From assembly GCA_958295665.1 (NCBI GenBank), contig OY282558.1, forward strand, positions 49,235,389 to 49,299,388: 64,000 nucleotides of DNA, read 5' to 3'. Shown here one piece after another: positions 1 through 11,266 of the stretch (its first letter is position 1; each line of letters starts with the position of its first letter). This DNA comes from Tipula vernalis (lineage: Eukaryota; Arthropoda; Insecta; Diptera; Tipulidae). The notes under the pieces are model-generated. The model saw only the letters and a list, made by a program, of their open reading frames with translations. It did no database searches and was not told the origin of the DNA. The position numbers and the translations under genes were made by a program.

Positions 1-899
1 AATCTGGTGAAATCGGTTCAAATTTTTGGTGCTTATGCTCGCCTTAACTCACTTTTCTCTTTCTTCTAACATAAGGAATTGAAGTTTTTGTATCATTGTT
101 GTTAAAACCGATGACATTCATGTGGTTTCGTTAAAAAATAAGAGCGCTCCAAGAGCGATCAATGATCAATTTAGGTGATGCTCTCTTATATCTCACCGTT
201 CGTAAAAAAGAACGAACAAATTGCGAACATTGTAATTTACTCCTATGAAAAAAAAAATTTAAAAAGCCGAAGATTTCGTTTTTGATACTTTATACTTCTG
301 TTTCATGTTTTTAACGTGCCGTTTCAAACAAAATGTCTCGATTGCTAAGGCAAAGTACAACTGGGATACGTAAAAAAAAAAATTTCTCGTGATCTTCGGT
401 GGAAACAAACAAAAAGCAACACGCACATTTGACACCAATTTAATTTAACGATACTATTGCCTTCCGGTAAGCGACCAAAATCGCCGTTCTGGTGTCAATT
501 TTGTGCGTAAAGAAATAGTTACAGTTAATTAATTTTAAATTAAAATAATAAATCTCCATGAAGCTAATAATAAGTAAATTGATTTTAACAAAAATTAGTA
601 TCACTGCGTCTAAACGTTATTACGTAAAACACCTAAGGCCGTGTTGGGGACACAGCCCACTCATATTTTTTTTGTATTAAGAGATTCAGAAAAATAACAA
701 ATTTAAAAAAATTACAATTTCAAGAAATTTTTATAAATAATTTAATTTTAAAATAAATACAAAAATTGGAATTTAAAGTAATTTTAAAGAATTTAAAATT
801 ATTCAGTAAATAATTACAAGAAAACATAAAAATATTTACAAATCTTAAATTTCCAGAGATTCAAGGGACAATTTTAAAGAAAATTATATTAAATTTTTA
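1..899. other. A+T-rich noncoding DNA
   Basis: No reading frame or RNA gene is supported here. Positions 421-437 and 490-508 form an imperfect inverted repeat (ACGCACATTTGACACCA against TGGTGTCAATTTTGTGCGT), which could be a small hairpin or the ends of a very short MITE. From about 660 the sequence becomes a monotonous mix of AAATTT-type words that continues into the next element. Confidence 0.6.
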
Positions 900-2716
900 A
901 ACAGTACGTGATAATTTCCGACCGCTACAATCTTTGTTTGTTTTTTTGTTATTTGAATCAATCAGATTAGGCAAAACTTGTGAGTTTGTGAATTTTTAAT
1001 TATAGTAAAATTTGGTTGAATTTGGGAATAATTTCAATTTGATAGTTCAATTCTGAAAAATTCTTAAATATTAAATTCGGGACACTTTAAAATTCTTGAA
1101 ATGTTTGGAATTTTTTAAACCTAAGCAATTGATTTTTTGTCTTTTAATATGTATTGTAACAACTTTCGCTTTTACAAAGAATTTTTTTTTTCTGTAATAA
1201 AATTCTACAAAATTTAAAAAATTCATAGTTTCAAATGCGAAAGAATTTAAATAACTTTAAAATAGAATTTAATACAATAAAAAATTTCAAAGGTTTTAGA
1301 ATTTCAACAAACTGAAGAAAATTAGAAATTTAATTAATTTTGAAATCATAAAAAATTCAACAAACAAATATAAAATTTTAAAAAAATTTCAAATTGTAAA
1401 TTGAGAAATTTAAGAAAAAAATCCTTTAGAAATTTGGGAGTTAATATAACAGAATAGTTATAAAATTTTAAGACTTTTATATGTTTCAAAAATTTAAAAC
1501 TGAAAATTTTTAAGATAATTACACAATTCTGAAATTTATAAATTTTTAAAAAATAATTGTACAAAGAAATTATAAGGATTTACAAATAGCTTTCAGAACA
1601 GAATTTCTAGAAAGTTTAAAATTTTCAAGACAATAATGAATTCTAATAATTTACAGAGATTCACGGGTTTGAATTAATTAAATAATTTGGGAAATAAAAT
1701 TTTTCTTAGTAATTCAAGAATTGTGAAAATAACAATTTTTTGTAAAGTTGAATAAAATTTAAAATTTAAAAAATTTATTATTACTAATTTTCAAATTTAC
1801 GAAAGGGAAGAATATTGAAACTAAATAATTTAAATGCTTTTAAGGTGACAAGAATTTAAATAGTTTTAGAATTTCAAGATTTTCAGGAGTTTTGAAAAAA
1901 ATTCAAGTATATATCAGTTTTACCATGTCAGCAATGTTGAAATTTTAATCTAAATATAAATTTTTGGTATTTATACAATTTACACTGCACATATACCAAT
2001 AAATTTAAGAATTTATTGTCAAGACTTACTGATATTTAATTTAGCGTGTAGCAAAATGTCAAGAATGTCAATGGGGTTTTATATAGTATTTAAATGTTTT
2101 AAGAATATCTGGAAATTTCAATAATTAAAATAAATTAAATTTAAAATTTTAATAAACCGCGATATTGGACATTTAAAGGAATTTAAAACAATTTAAAAAT
2201 AAGGCGGATTCAACTCTTCTAAAAAATTTTTAGAACTGAATTACCGGGAAATTAAGATTTTGAAAATGTTTACAAATTTAAATATTTTTAAAAATTTTAG
2301 AAAATATTTTTTTTTTTGATTGTTAATTTTTTAAATTAGTCGAACTTATTATTATAAAAATTTAATTAAAGAATCGTTCAATAAATCAAATTTTTGACAT
2401 TTCTCGAATTTTACTAATTTTCAGTTTTACGAAAGGAAATTTAGACACTAAAGAATCTTTTGCATTTAAATTCTTAAAAAATTTAAGATATTAAACGTTT
2501 AAAATTTTCCGAAATTATACTTAAAAAACTTCCAATCATTTAGAAATTTCAGAGTTTTGAGTTCCAGATATTTCAAGTACTATCAAATTGAAATTATTTC
2601 GAGTTTTAAGTAAATTTTTGCCTGAACTATTCCCAAATTCAACTAAATTTTACTTTGATTAAAAATTCACATATTCACACACAAATCACAACGGTCGGAA
2701 ATTATCACGAACTGTC
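900..2716. mobile_element. Long-inverted-repeat element of about 1.8 kb, TA-flanked, noncoding
   Basis: The two ends are similar in inverted orientation. The left end (900-1045) carries CAGTACGTGATAATTTCCG and further in TTGAATTTGGGAATA. The reverse complement of the right end (about 2585-2716) carries CAGTTCGTGATAATTTCCG and TTGAATTTGGGAATA in the same order. Both outer ends are followed by TA, as expected for a Tc1/mariner-type target duplication (898-899 and 2717-2718). The interior is very A+T-rich with no credible coding frame; it also holds a diverged direct repeat (about 1780-1855 and 2405-2475) with the shared words TTACTAATTTTCA and TTTACGAAAGG. It is best read as a non-autonomous foldback or MITE-like DNA element. 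Superfamily assignment is inference, and the ends are only roughly defined. Confidence 0.5.
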
Positions 2717-2718
2717 TA

Positions 2719-4270
2719 AAGACCAACCAACAAATTTTTTTCAATATTGTTAACTTTCATATCCAACAACAAAGCAGGAAATTAAATCTATAAAATCGGC
2801 TAATTTTCAAAATTCGATTTATTTACCTGTTTGTATCCGTGTGTATGGTCGATCTGAAATAAAACAAAAACATAATCATAATTAGTACATAAAATCAATA
2901 TTATTATTGAAATAAAGATCCGTCAAACTTCTACCGGAAATTAACAACAAAATTCTTAATTAATTCGATTATCACACAAATTATGTGTAGATTTTTTGTC
3001 TCACGGATGATATATTTTACGTGTAATATTACTAATTTCGATGTGATATTTAAACAAAATGTCAAAAAGAGAAAGCTTTACGCAAAAGCCCGCCGCGCAT
3101 ACATACATAATAAAATTGTATTCGCCATGCGATAATTTTATTAAGAAGAATTTTTAATTATAAAATTAATTATACAATACAACGATATTTAATTAAGAAA
3201 TTATTCAATTTGTGTGCATATGATGTGGTATATAGCGAGTTTGCGCTTTATTATTATTTAGGGAAAGTGGTAAAAGCTCTTTGTATACACACAATATAGC
3301 TCAACGATTATCTAATGTTATCGTGTGTGAGATACAAAGTGAATATGCACTACCATATTTAATATAAACTTGATCATAAATTAAATTAAAAATTAAATGA
3401 TTTATATAAAAAATAACGGAATAAAAATATAAAATTTGTCGCGTTTCTTATCTCGCGAAAATTAAACAAAAAAAAAAAAAAAACAGAAACAAGTTTTTTT
3501 CTTGTAATCTTTGAATTTTTTTTTTTTTTTTTTACACCAATCTTTGGAGTGCGGATGGCAAAATATTTCCGGATAAAATTTTTAATTAAAATGCGATGAA
3601 AAAAATTTGTTTTTCTCCGCGCAACTTCTCTGCCATAAAAATTGTGTAGTGTGGGCGCGAATCATAAATATACGTGTGAGAGTTCAATGACTTTCATTTT
3701 ATTAAATTAAAGAATTTTTGTGTGTACGGTTATTGATGTTGTTGTTGTTGTTGCTTTTGTGTTATGATATGCGAAAACAACAAATTAAAATGAAATCGCG
3801 AATTGTAATCTACATGACCTTCTTAAAAAAATATCGCGCGAGAAGAATTTAATAAACGTTATTATATGTTATTAATTGGATGGTATTATCTAATAGCGGT
3901 TTAATGCGCGCAGGTTTTTTGTTGATTTTTTTGTTTTGGTTTTGATGAAACATATTTAATTCGATTGCGGCTTGATTTGCTAGCATGATTTAATGTTTTA
4001 TACAGATGGGCGCGTACAAGAATTTTTTTTTTTTTTTGTCTGGTTTATATCTAGTCAAGCGACAATTGAATATAACGGGATTTATAAATTGGATGCCGCG
4101 AGGCACATAATGTGACGTAAATAGCAATGATTACCAATACTCAAATATCCAAATAAAATTAATCAATTTCTGAATTTGATTTATAAAACTTAAGGGTTTT
4201 TCATCCGGCTACTTGTTTTGTACCATTTTCCAAGCTTTTTGAAATGGCTAATGAAATATAATTGAAACAC
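2719..4270. other. A+T-rich noncoding DNA
   Basis: No gene is supported. The stretch has long A and T runs (for example 3470-3484, 3517-3532 and 4022-4037) and a short GTT triplet repeat near 3735-3752. Scattered CG-containing words such as CGCGCG and TCGCG make it less monotonous than the region to the left, consistent with intron or intergenic DNA of an insect. Confidence 0.5.
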
Positions 4271-4273
4271 CAG

Positions 4274-4320
4274 GGCCCTATTGCACCAACTACTTATCAC
4301 TTATTACTTATCAACTTATC
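4274..4320 (+). repeat. Left terminal inverted repeat of the Harbinger element
   Basis: A 47 bp perfect match to the reverse complement of 6301-6347; the next base (A against G) breaks the pairing. It begins with GGCCC directly after the CAG target duplication. Confidence 0.95.
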
Positions 4321-4947
4321 ATAAGTTAGTTTTTTTGATAATGATAAGTGATAAGTGTTTCACCAAAAGTAACAAAATCTCACTCACTTATCAATTTGAA
4401 AACTTATCAAATTTTGATAATGATAAGTGATAAGCGTTGCACATCAGAATGTCTATAGCTTATCAATTGACAAATTATCAAATTTTTATGATAAGTTGTA
4501 ACGATCTATACAAAATTACTATAAATGTGATAGTGTTTGCAAAATAATGTGCTTTCCGCACATTTTATATGTTAAATAATGATTTTGTACCTATGTCTAG
4601 CAGCAAAACAATTAAAAAATTGTTATTCTGTAATTTAATAACAACAACAATTTTGCTTGTATATAATACATGACACGAAACTTTTCTCAATTGAGAGTTC
4701 TTATTTCAGTTTTTACAATAAATTGTAAAACTTTTTTTTTTTTTGCTTTTAAAATAAAATCTCTTTTCTAACTGTAAATAATTTATGAACAGGACTTGAA
4801 CGTAAACAATTCATTTTCATAACAAATGAATTAAGAGAATTCCTATTAACAAACAAATTGAATTTAACTACATTATACAAAAATTGCATTCATCATACAG
4901 AAACCAAAACTATTTTCCGCTTATGAGTACAATAAATCTTTACTCTA

Positions 4948-5628
4948 TATTGCATCATCCGGATTTCTTCCCATTGGTGAGATAAGCCAATTTTTAAGGG
5001 GAAAGCACTGTCACCCAAAATCACAGCACCGGTGAACGGATGAAAACCAGACTCAAAATTGCTTCATAGCCCTATATTTCGCAATACTCTGGAGTCATGG
5101 ACACTACCTGGCCAATTTGAATTTTCTGCATAAAAGCGGCGGTCTGAGCCACAACATCATCATTGCATTCAGTGAATGTTTTCCATGTCGGTTCACAAAG
5201 TATTCTTCATTGACCGTAGGTGCATCCATATTAATCACCCATCTCAAGAAACTTCTATCCTGGACATTTTCGGGCCAACACAAGGTTTCCGCCATCATGT
5301 TATTGATGATGGTATTTGCTATTTGAAGAATGACCCTACACACAGTTGATTTATTATTTCCGTACATATTGGTAATCCCATGATATTGCGCGCCATTTCC
5401 TAACCAATGCAGTGTTGTTAGTAGCTGCTGTAGAGGACTCAACGCATAGTTTCGGTCGCTTCCATGGTGCATACTTGTTCCTATTTCTAATAATACGTGC
5501 TTAATTTGTTCATGTGACAAACGAAAATTTTTTATCACTGCCGAGTCCAGAGAATAATTGGTTCTGGCTTCCACTACACGATTTCTTCTTTCGTTTTCAT
5601 CCTCGAATAATCTTTCGAACCGATCCAT
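4948..5628 (-). pseudogene. PIF/Harbinger transposase (HARBI1-like), inactivated
   Basis: The N-terminal part is open for 174 codons (5628 to 5104) and contains the helix-rich region before the catalytic core plus the motif MDAPTVNEEYFVNRHGKHS, matching the first-Asp block of Harbinger transposases. About 20 codons later the frame shifts by one. In the new frame the family hallmarks WPGSVHDSR (near 5085-5110), LGDSAFPL and WLISP (near 4985-5015) follow, with an in-frame stop between VLRNIGL and SNFESG. The order of motifs is that of a catalytic DDE nuclease that would cut the TIRs. With the shift and stop the protein cannot be made whole, so the copy is non-autonomous. The assignment is firm because several independent motifs occur in the right order. 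Confidence 0.85.
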
Positions 5629-6300
5629 TTTTTTATAAAAATTATTTTTTCGTTTAATAAATTTCAGTTTTTGTTCACAACAGTTGATATACCTTTAGTT
5701 GATAGTTTTATATTACAAAATTTTAAAATATCGAAAATCAACTGTCTTACCTCTATGATAAATCGAACAGAATGAAATTGTTTTTACTTTAACTTATTAT
5801 TATAAATTTTGAAATTAAAGTTATTATACACTTCAAAACACATTGTTAGATGTATTGTCATTATCATTTATAATCATTAGAATAATAAATAATTTTATTG
5901 CAAAATGTGTTTGTACTCTTAAAAATTTTAAAATTGAACAAAATTTCTCATTTTACAATAACCGCAAAAAAAAAACGTTTTTAACAGACTTCTGTCATAC
6001 CACTACAATTTGTAGCTCTTATCAATTTATTTGAGTAGTGAAATTTTTCTTATTGATATTTCGGATAAGTTATCATTAAAGTAGTCGATTATTGATAAGT
6101 TAAAACTTCTGGTGCAACAGAACTACGAAAAACTTATCATAAACCTCAAACTTATCGCTTATCAAAATACTACTTATCATTTATCATTTCGCAAATTGGT
6201 GCAACTTAATTTTGATAAGTGAGTGCTTATCACTTATAATAACTCAATTAAATACTTAGCAAATTTCAATTTGGTGCAACAGAAAATTATCAAAAATTAC

Positions 6301-6347
6301 GATAAGTTGATAAGTAATAAGTGATAAGTAGTTGGTGCAATAGGGCC
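6301..6347 (-). repeat. Right terminal inverted repeat of the Harbinger element
   Basis: Perfect inverted copy of 4274-4320, followed by the second CAG of the target duplication at 6348-6350. Confidence 0.95.
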
Positions 6348-6350
6348 CAG

Positions 6351-6627
6351 CTCGATGAAATTATTGATAAGCGATTAAGTTTGTGTCAATGGAGACAAAT
6401 ATTAAGAATGAATTGCAGGGGTTTATACAGGCTTAATTTCAAGCTTCCAGAGCACGATACTACTCAAATATGAATGCCTAGTTACATTGCTTCGATAATA
6501 GCCCTGTGCTTAGAGTAACACAAAATTGATAACTTTTGCAAAGTTCCAATTTCTTCCAAACGCAGTTGTTGAGGTTACCTGAGGAAGCATTAAAATTGTT
6601 GTCGACTGGCTACGGTAAGCCGTTTAC
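6351..6627. other. Noncoding spacer between Harbinger element and MITE
   Basis: Nothing recognisable. A 60-codon open frame beginning at 6536 runs across the left end of the adjacent MITE and looks accidental. Confidence 0.4.
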
Positions 6628-6630
6628 TAA

Positions 6631-6892
6631 AGCTGTGTTTTTTTATTCGCTTCGAATAACACTGTTATCGAGAGCCGTCATTTTTCTATGCCTAAATTTA
6701 AGTTTCACGTGCTATTGATTGGTAAACTAAATTTATTTAACATCGAACTATCATTTTTAATTTAACTGTCTAGCGATAACTTGATTTAAAAAATGTTTGG
6801 CTCTACCTATTAACACGGGGCGCTATCGGGAGTCACATTTTATATGACGGCTCTCGATAGCTGCTATCCGGAGCGAATAAAAAAACACAGCT
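6631..6892. mobile_element. MITE, 262 bp, TAA target duplication
   Basis: The outer ends are AGCTGTGTTTTTTTATTCGC (6631-6650) and its inverted counterpart GCGAATAAAAAAACACAGCT (6873-6892). Farther in, a further block with ATCGAGAGCCGTCAT recurs in inverted form (CGGCTCTCGATAG near 6849-6860), giving terminal inverted repeats of about 55 bp with mismatches and small length changes. A 3 bp TAA duplication flanks it (6628-6630 and 6893-6895). There is no coding capacity. Length, TIRs and a 3 bp A+T target suggest a PIF/Harbinger-derived MITE, but its ends are unrelated to those of the neighbouring Harbinger element. Confidence 0.8.
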
Positions 6893-7232
6893 TAAAGCAC
6901 AAGCTGTTTGCTTCAAAGAAACTTAGAAAGGAGCAAGAATATGAATAGAAACTTATCAGAAGAGTAGGCCAACTGTCAAAAAAAATGGTTCAATATATAT
7001 TTTCCTCCGTAATTTTTTTTTTGATTTGTGTACATTTTTAAATTAAATATTATTTTTCTTTAAATGCCGCTGTGGTTCTAATAATCTGTAAATTCCACCG
7101 GTATCTGTTATAGATAACGAAATTTTACAAAATTATACACCGAACCTGTTCAATTCTGAACCTCCCGGTGAAACAAATATTGATAATGAAGTAGTTGAAG
7201 AAGATTATCAACCACAATGTCGTACCGTCGGC

Positions 7233-7675
7233 GCTGTCATTAAAATATGTCAATTAAATGTTGAAGGATTAACGAAGGTGAAAGTTGAATGCTTCAACTT
7301 TTGAATTGCGGATTAATAAATGAATTTTCGTGCATTGATTCTATTCATCATGAACATTATGGAATTGCGAATAATTTATAAAAAGTGATTCAATCCAACG
7401 ATATCAAATTAAACGACGTGAAAATTTTAAATGTTTATAAACCTCCTGGCTCTTCTTGGTCAACACCATTACCAGTATTTAATCATCCCGCAGTTTATAT
7501 GGGCGATTTGTGGGGTTACAACCAACATGATTTGAATGGAGAATTTATACTTGTTTGGGCAAATAGAAACCGTTTACACTTATTATTTGATGCTAAAGAT
7601 AAATCAACATTTCATTCTGATAGATGGAACAGAAGATATAACCCAGATCTATGTTTTGTTTCAATAAACGATTAA
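7233..7675 (+). pseudogene. LINE-A apurinic-type endonuclease, fragment
   Basis: The frame near 7236 reads IKICQLNVEGLTKVK, the usual start of an APE-type LINE endonuclease. After a deletion it resumes with SIHHEHYGIANN, a stop, and then an open run from about 7385 with VYKPPGSSW, AVYMGDLWGYNQHDLNGE, FDAKDKSTFHSDRWNRR and YNPDLCFVS. The GDLWGYN block stands where GDFNA sits in most LINE endonucleases, and NPDLCFVS corresponds to the SDPDLxxV block. The active enzyme would nick target DNA to prime reverse transcription; this copy is interrupted and has lost a large part of the first half. Confidence 0.75.
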
Positions 7676-7826
7676 GACGCTGTAAGAAGTGTAAGTAATG
7701 TCGGAATAAAAATTCCAATAATAAAATCATTGCCGAAACCGAGATGGAATTTTAAAAAAGGTAATTGGACATAATTTGCCAAAGCGATAGATTCGAACAT
7801 CGGTTGTTGAAAATTATAATAGATTT

Positions 7827-8880
7827 GTGGGACTCCTAATATCTATGGCTAAACGATTTATTCCAAGATGGTTTCGAAGAACATACATTCCAAATTGGTC
7901 CGATGAATGTGAAAGATTATGGTTGTTGAATCAAGAGAACGAATCTAAAGAAATTGCAGATGAATTAATTAATGAATTAAATCAGGAACGTATTGCGAAA
8001 TGGATAAATTTAGTTGAAACAATGGATTTTTCACGTTCAAGCAGAAAAGCATGGGATTTACTAAAGAAAATTGGTGATTCTAGTAATAAGAATGGTGTTA
8101 ACATTACAACATTACATCAGAAGGATGTTGCGTCAAGATTAGTCAAAAATTCAAAATGTCGTATACCCAAAAATAAAATTCGAAACGTTAAAAATAAATG
8201 GAGAAGATCAAAGAAATTAATTACGGATTCTTCATTGGCTTCGTCAGTATCTTTTGATGAAATTAATAGTGAACTAACATATCTAAAACCAAGAAAAGCT
8301 AGTAGAATGAATTTATCAAAAGTTTGTGCTATTTTAAAACCTGGAAAGGACAAACATCTACCTGGAAATTATAGACCGATATATTTGTTGTGCATTGGTT
8401 ATAAAATTTTCGAAAAAATCATTTATAACAGAATTTTTCCAACACTTGATGAGAATATTCCAAATTATCAAGCCGGTTTTCGTCCAGGAAGAAATTGTTG
8501 TGATCAAGTTTTGTCTTTGGTAACACATATTGAAGCAGGATTCCAAGACAAATTAGAAACAGCTGTTGCTTTTGTGGATCTAAGTGCAGCATATGATACG
8601 ATTTGGAAGAAAGGATTGATGTTGAAATTAAGTAAGATTTTAAAATGTTCAAAAACTTTAAACATGATCTCTGCTTTGTTATCGAATCGAAAATTTGTTG
8701 TACATTTGGGAAATCAGAAAAGTAGAATTCGATGTGTGAATAATGGATTGCCTCAAGGTTCAGTTCTTGCTTCTGTTTTGTTCTATACGAAAGTTTGTAT
8801 ACGCTGATGATTTGGCAATAGCTTACCAGAGCGTACTTTGACATTGGATTTGGATTTACTAAATGATTATTACAAGAATT
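7827..8880 (+). pseudogene. LINE-A reverse transcriptase, frameshifted
   Basis: An open frame of 326 codons (7827-8807) holds the pre-RT linker and the RT fingers and palm: CAILKPGKDKHLPGNYRPI, AGFRPGRNCCDQVLSLV, AVAFVDLSAAYDTIW (motif A with its Asp) and NNGLPQGSVLA. A deletion of roughly a dozen codons and a frame change follow. The catalytic motif YADDLAIA (8800-8823) is then read in another frame. The RT would copy the element RNA at the nicked target site. The translation would end before the YADD box, so the copy is dead. Confidence 0.85.
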
Positions 8881-8949
8881 GGCCACTAAACCGAAGTTGC
8901 ATTTTCTTATTTATCAAATCAACATTCGAATACTCATTTAAAGGTTTAC

Positions 8950-9722
8950 ATGGATGGGATTTTAATCAAATTTAATCAGAATCCGATGTATTTGGGAGTT
9001 ACTTTGGATGGAGCTTTAACTTTTAGAATGCACTGTTTAAAACTTGGACAAAAGATTAAATCAAGAGTGAACATTATCCAAAAACTATCTGGAACTCGAT
9101 GGGGTGCGAATGCTAAAACGTTACATTTATCAGAAGGCTGAATATTGTTCACCTGTCTGGGAACATAGTGCCCATACAAATCATGTAGATACAAAACTCA
9201 ATAGTTGCATGCGAATTATTTCGGGTACAATTAAAACAACACCATTACCATGGCTGCCGATATTGTCCAATATTGAACCACCTCACCTTAGAAGACAGTT
9301 AGCATTATACAAAGTACATTTAAAAATTACAAGAAATGTAAACCTTCCTATTCATTTCGAGATTGATGGAAGAATAAAAAACCGTTATGGACAAAAATTG
9401 CTGAGTTGGTAGACTTAACCAACTATGACATCAATACGAATTGGAAGGCACTTTTCCAACATTAGTTGTCCCTGGATTTACAAATTTAAGATATCGTTGG
9501 ACCTTAGTCAATAGATTTAGACCAAATCACGGGGTGACAAATTCTGAATTAAATCGGTACAATCATGAAATTCCAGCTGCCTGTGATTGTGGACATCCTA
9601 TACAAAATATTGTTCACATTTATCAAGAATGCATATTTAGAAGATTTAAAGACGGATTGGAGGAAATTCATCAGATGACTGACGATGCGATACTGTGGAT
9701 GGATATCTCTAAATTTGTTTAG
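8950..9722 (+). pseudogene. LINE-A C-terminal RT thumb and tail region
   Basis: Three overlapping frames together give the region after the RT palm. MYLGVTLDGALTFRMH (about 8988) is the conserved YLGvxLD box. Next come AEYCSPVWEHSAHTNHVD and TPLPWLPILSNIEPPHLRRQ (9104-9412). The last part (9441-9722) contains NLRYRWTLVNRFR and AACDCGHPIQNIVHIYQEC, a Cys/His cluster near the C-terminus common in arthropod LINE ORF2 proteins. Frame changes near 9110 and 9413 break it. Confidence 0.75.
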
Positions 9723-9830
9723 TATTATTTGTTGACGTCATCTCATGGGCGTGGAATTACAATTTTTATTGGCATATCACGCCGTAAGGAAACTGTGATC
9801 CTCAGACTGGTAGTATAAGAAATAAAACGG

Positions 9831-10844
9831 GTTTTTCTTGATTTAAATGCCTGGGATCACCTCAGAATTAAAATATTTCCCAAGAACATAAGAATTTTAC
9901 AACTAATTGACAGTGTTTGGTTTGGCCCTATACCTTTTACTTGAAATCGGGAAGTTTTTAACAACTTTTAAAATGCCGGAATAATTCTACCATAATAGGT
10001 GGGAGGCTTCCTTTTCCCTGTCAAAAGCCCAATGTTTTACTTAAGGGAAGCCGTGGCCAAAAACATGAATATTGGCCATATCGCGTAAGTAGTTTAATAT
10101 GATTCATTTAACGTATGAATATTATAATCATAGTGCATCCTAGGTATAAATGACGAGCTCCAATAAATGGGAAATTTCTCGTGAAATTATAAATGACAGA
10201 AAATTCAGCAAAAGATAACAGTTAGGTTGTACCAGATTCCCCACTGCTTTTGCTCTACCGAACACTACTTTGCCCAGATTCAAATATACCAACGAGACGC
10301 AATCGCAAGCACATTAATGTAATCTGATGTTCCACGATATTACATTTGAAGTGCATTCAGAAAAGACAACCGGAAAATAAAATAAGAGAGCTTCCAACTT
10401 ATTTCACGGCTCTAGAAACTGTAAATCGAATTTTTTTTAGAAATTTGACCAAAATGATAGCTTACAAAACCAATCACCTGCTCCAAAAGCAGCCTATAAT
10501 TCATTTTCTGAGCAAATTAGAAACGTTTCATGCCATACTGACAATCTACGACCTTTACAACAAAGCCCGAAGAAATAATCCAACGCTAGACTAAAATTGT
10601 TCATCTTGAAATTTTTAACCACACATCAGTAAGCTGGAAGATAGGTATTTAGCAATTAACCGCAAACACATATGCATTATTACCAAATCGTGTCCGGTGA
10701 AGCTCAAGTATTAACTTTTTATCGATATTATCGAAAAACCTGGAAAGAAAACAACTATGAATAATCCGGAACATCAAGTAATCAAATTCGAGAATTATTT
10801 GTAGTATTTTGGAAAATCTCAAATTTTCTAGCAAAATGTCATCT
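9831..10844. other. Noncoding or unrecognised DNA
   Basis: One open frame of 82 codons (10346-10594, plus) is present but resembles nothing I recognise, and I do not call it a gene. The rest is ordinary A+T-rich sequence without repeats strong enough to define. Confidence 0.4.
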
Positions 10845-10930
10845 AGACTAGATAAGGCAGAATCCTCCAAATTTATCACGAGTCCAAACGAAACACGAGT
10901 AATATAGAAAAGCATGTGATCCAGAGTTCC
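10845..10930. repeat. 86 bp direct repeat, copy 1
   Basis: Nearly identical to 11817-11903, starting AGACTAGATAAGGCAGAATC and ending near CATCCAGAGTTCC. The pair flanks about 0.9 kb of repeat debris and may be remnants of one LTR or satellite-like unit. Confidence 0.7.
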
Positions 10931-10944
10931 AGAAATAGTACTAA

Positions 10945-11045
10945 TAACAAGAGGATCAACACCCACCAAGAAGCTGAAGAACAATAAGGCCACTGGAACT
11001 AACAACATACCATACGAAATATTCAAAGGAGGCACAATGCTCTGA
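10945..11045 (+). pseudogene. Short LINE reverse transcriptase scrap (RTE/CR1-like)
   Basis: In one plus-strand frame the sequence reads TPTKKLKNNKATGTNNIPYE followed by IFKGG. This matches the first RT block of many LINEs (LKNNKApGxDxIPxElxKxGG), in which a helix precedes the RT fingers. A stop follows at once and no more RT can be read. The call rests on one motif, so it is tentative. It is a separate scrap from LINE-A, whose own RT block has a different wording. Confidence 0.4.
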
Positions 11046-11266
11046 ATTACGCCGACAAACAACTCGGCAAGTTATGGGCGGAGATAAAAGCAATAGCCCC
11101 CATGTTCGTGATCCAGTCTAGAATATACCCAGTTCAAAAATACCAGAAAATATTGAAAGCCTCACTAACTGTGTAACATCACGCAATTCCAACATCTGGC
11201 AGGCTTTGAGCCTAAGCGAGAAGAGAACATCGAAAAAACTCGAATATTTTCAAAAATTCGAAAATT

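Larger units (their letters stand above)
4274..6347 (-). mobile_element. PIF/Harbinger DNA transposon, complete ends, 2074 bp
   Basis: The element begins GGCCCTATTGCACCAACTAC and ends with its exact reverse complement. The terminal inverted repeats are perfect for 47 bp (4274-4320 and 6301-6347). A 3 bp duplication, CAG, flanks it (4271-4273 and 6348-6350); CWG or TWA targets are typical of PIF/Harbinger. The inside carries a Harbinger-type transposase reading on the minus strand, broken by a frameshift and a stop. Both subterminal zones are crowded with the word ACTTATCA and its complement TGATAAGT, likely transposase binding sites. No second Myb/SANT-type reading frame, usual for autonomous Harbinger elements, was recognised. 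The perfect TIRs with a dead transposase suggest a fairly recent copy moved by an enzyme supplied from elsewhere. Confidence 0.9.
7060..9830 (+). mobile_element. Decayed non-LTR retrotransposon (LINE-A)
   Basis: Endonuclease, RT and a C-terminal region lie in order on the plus strand, split over at least five frames. No upstream ORF1 protein was recognised, so the copy is probably 5'-truncated or has a short leader. The 3' end probably lies near 9830, where AATAAAACGGG occurs, but no clear poly-A tail or target duplication was found. The codon use and motif style differ from those of the R1 and LOA LINEs elsewhere in the window. The clade within APE-type LINEs is left open. Confidence 0.8.

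Noticed and set aside
10346..10594. 82-codon open frame as a gene
   Set aside because: It has no recognisable motif or codon bias and lies in repeat debris; an open frame of this length is expected by chance.
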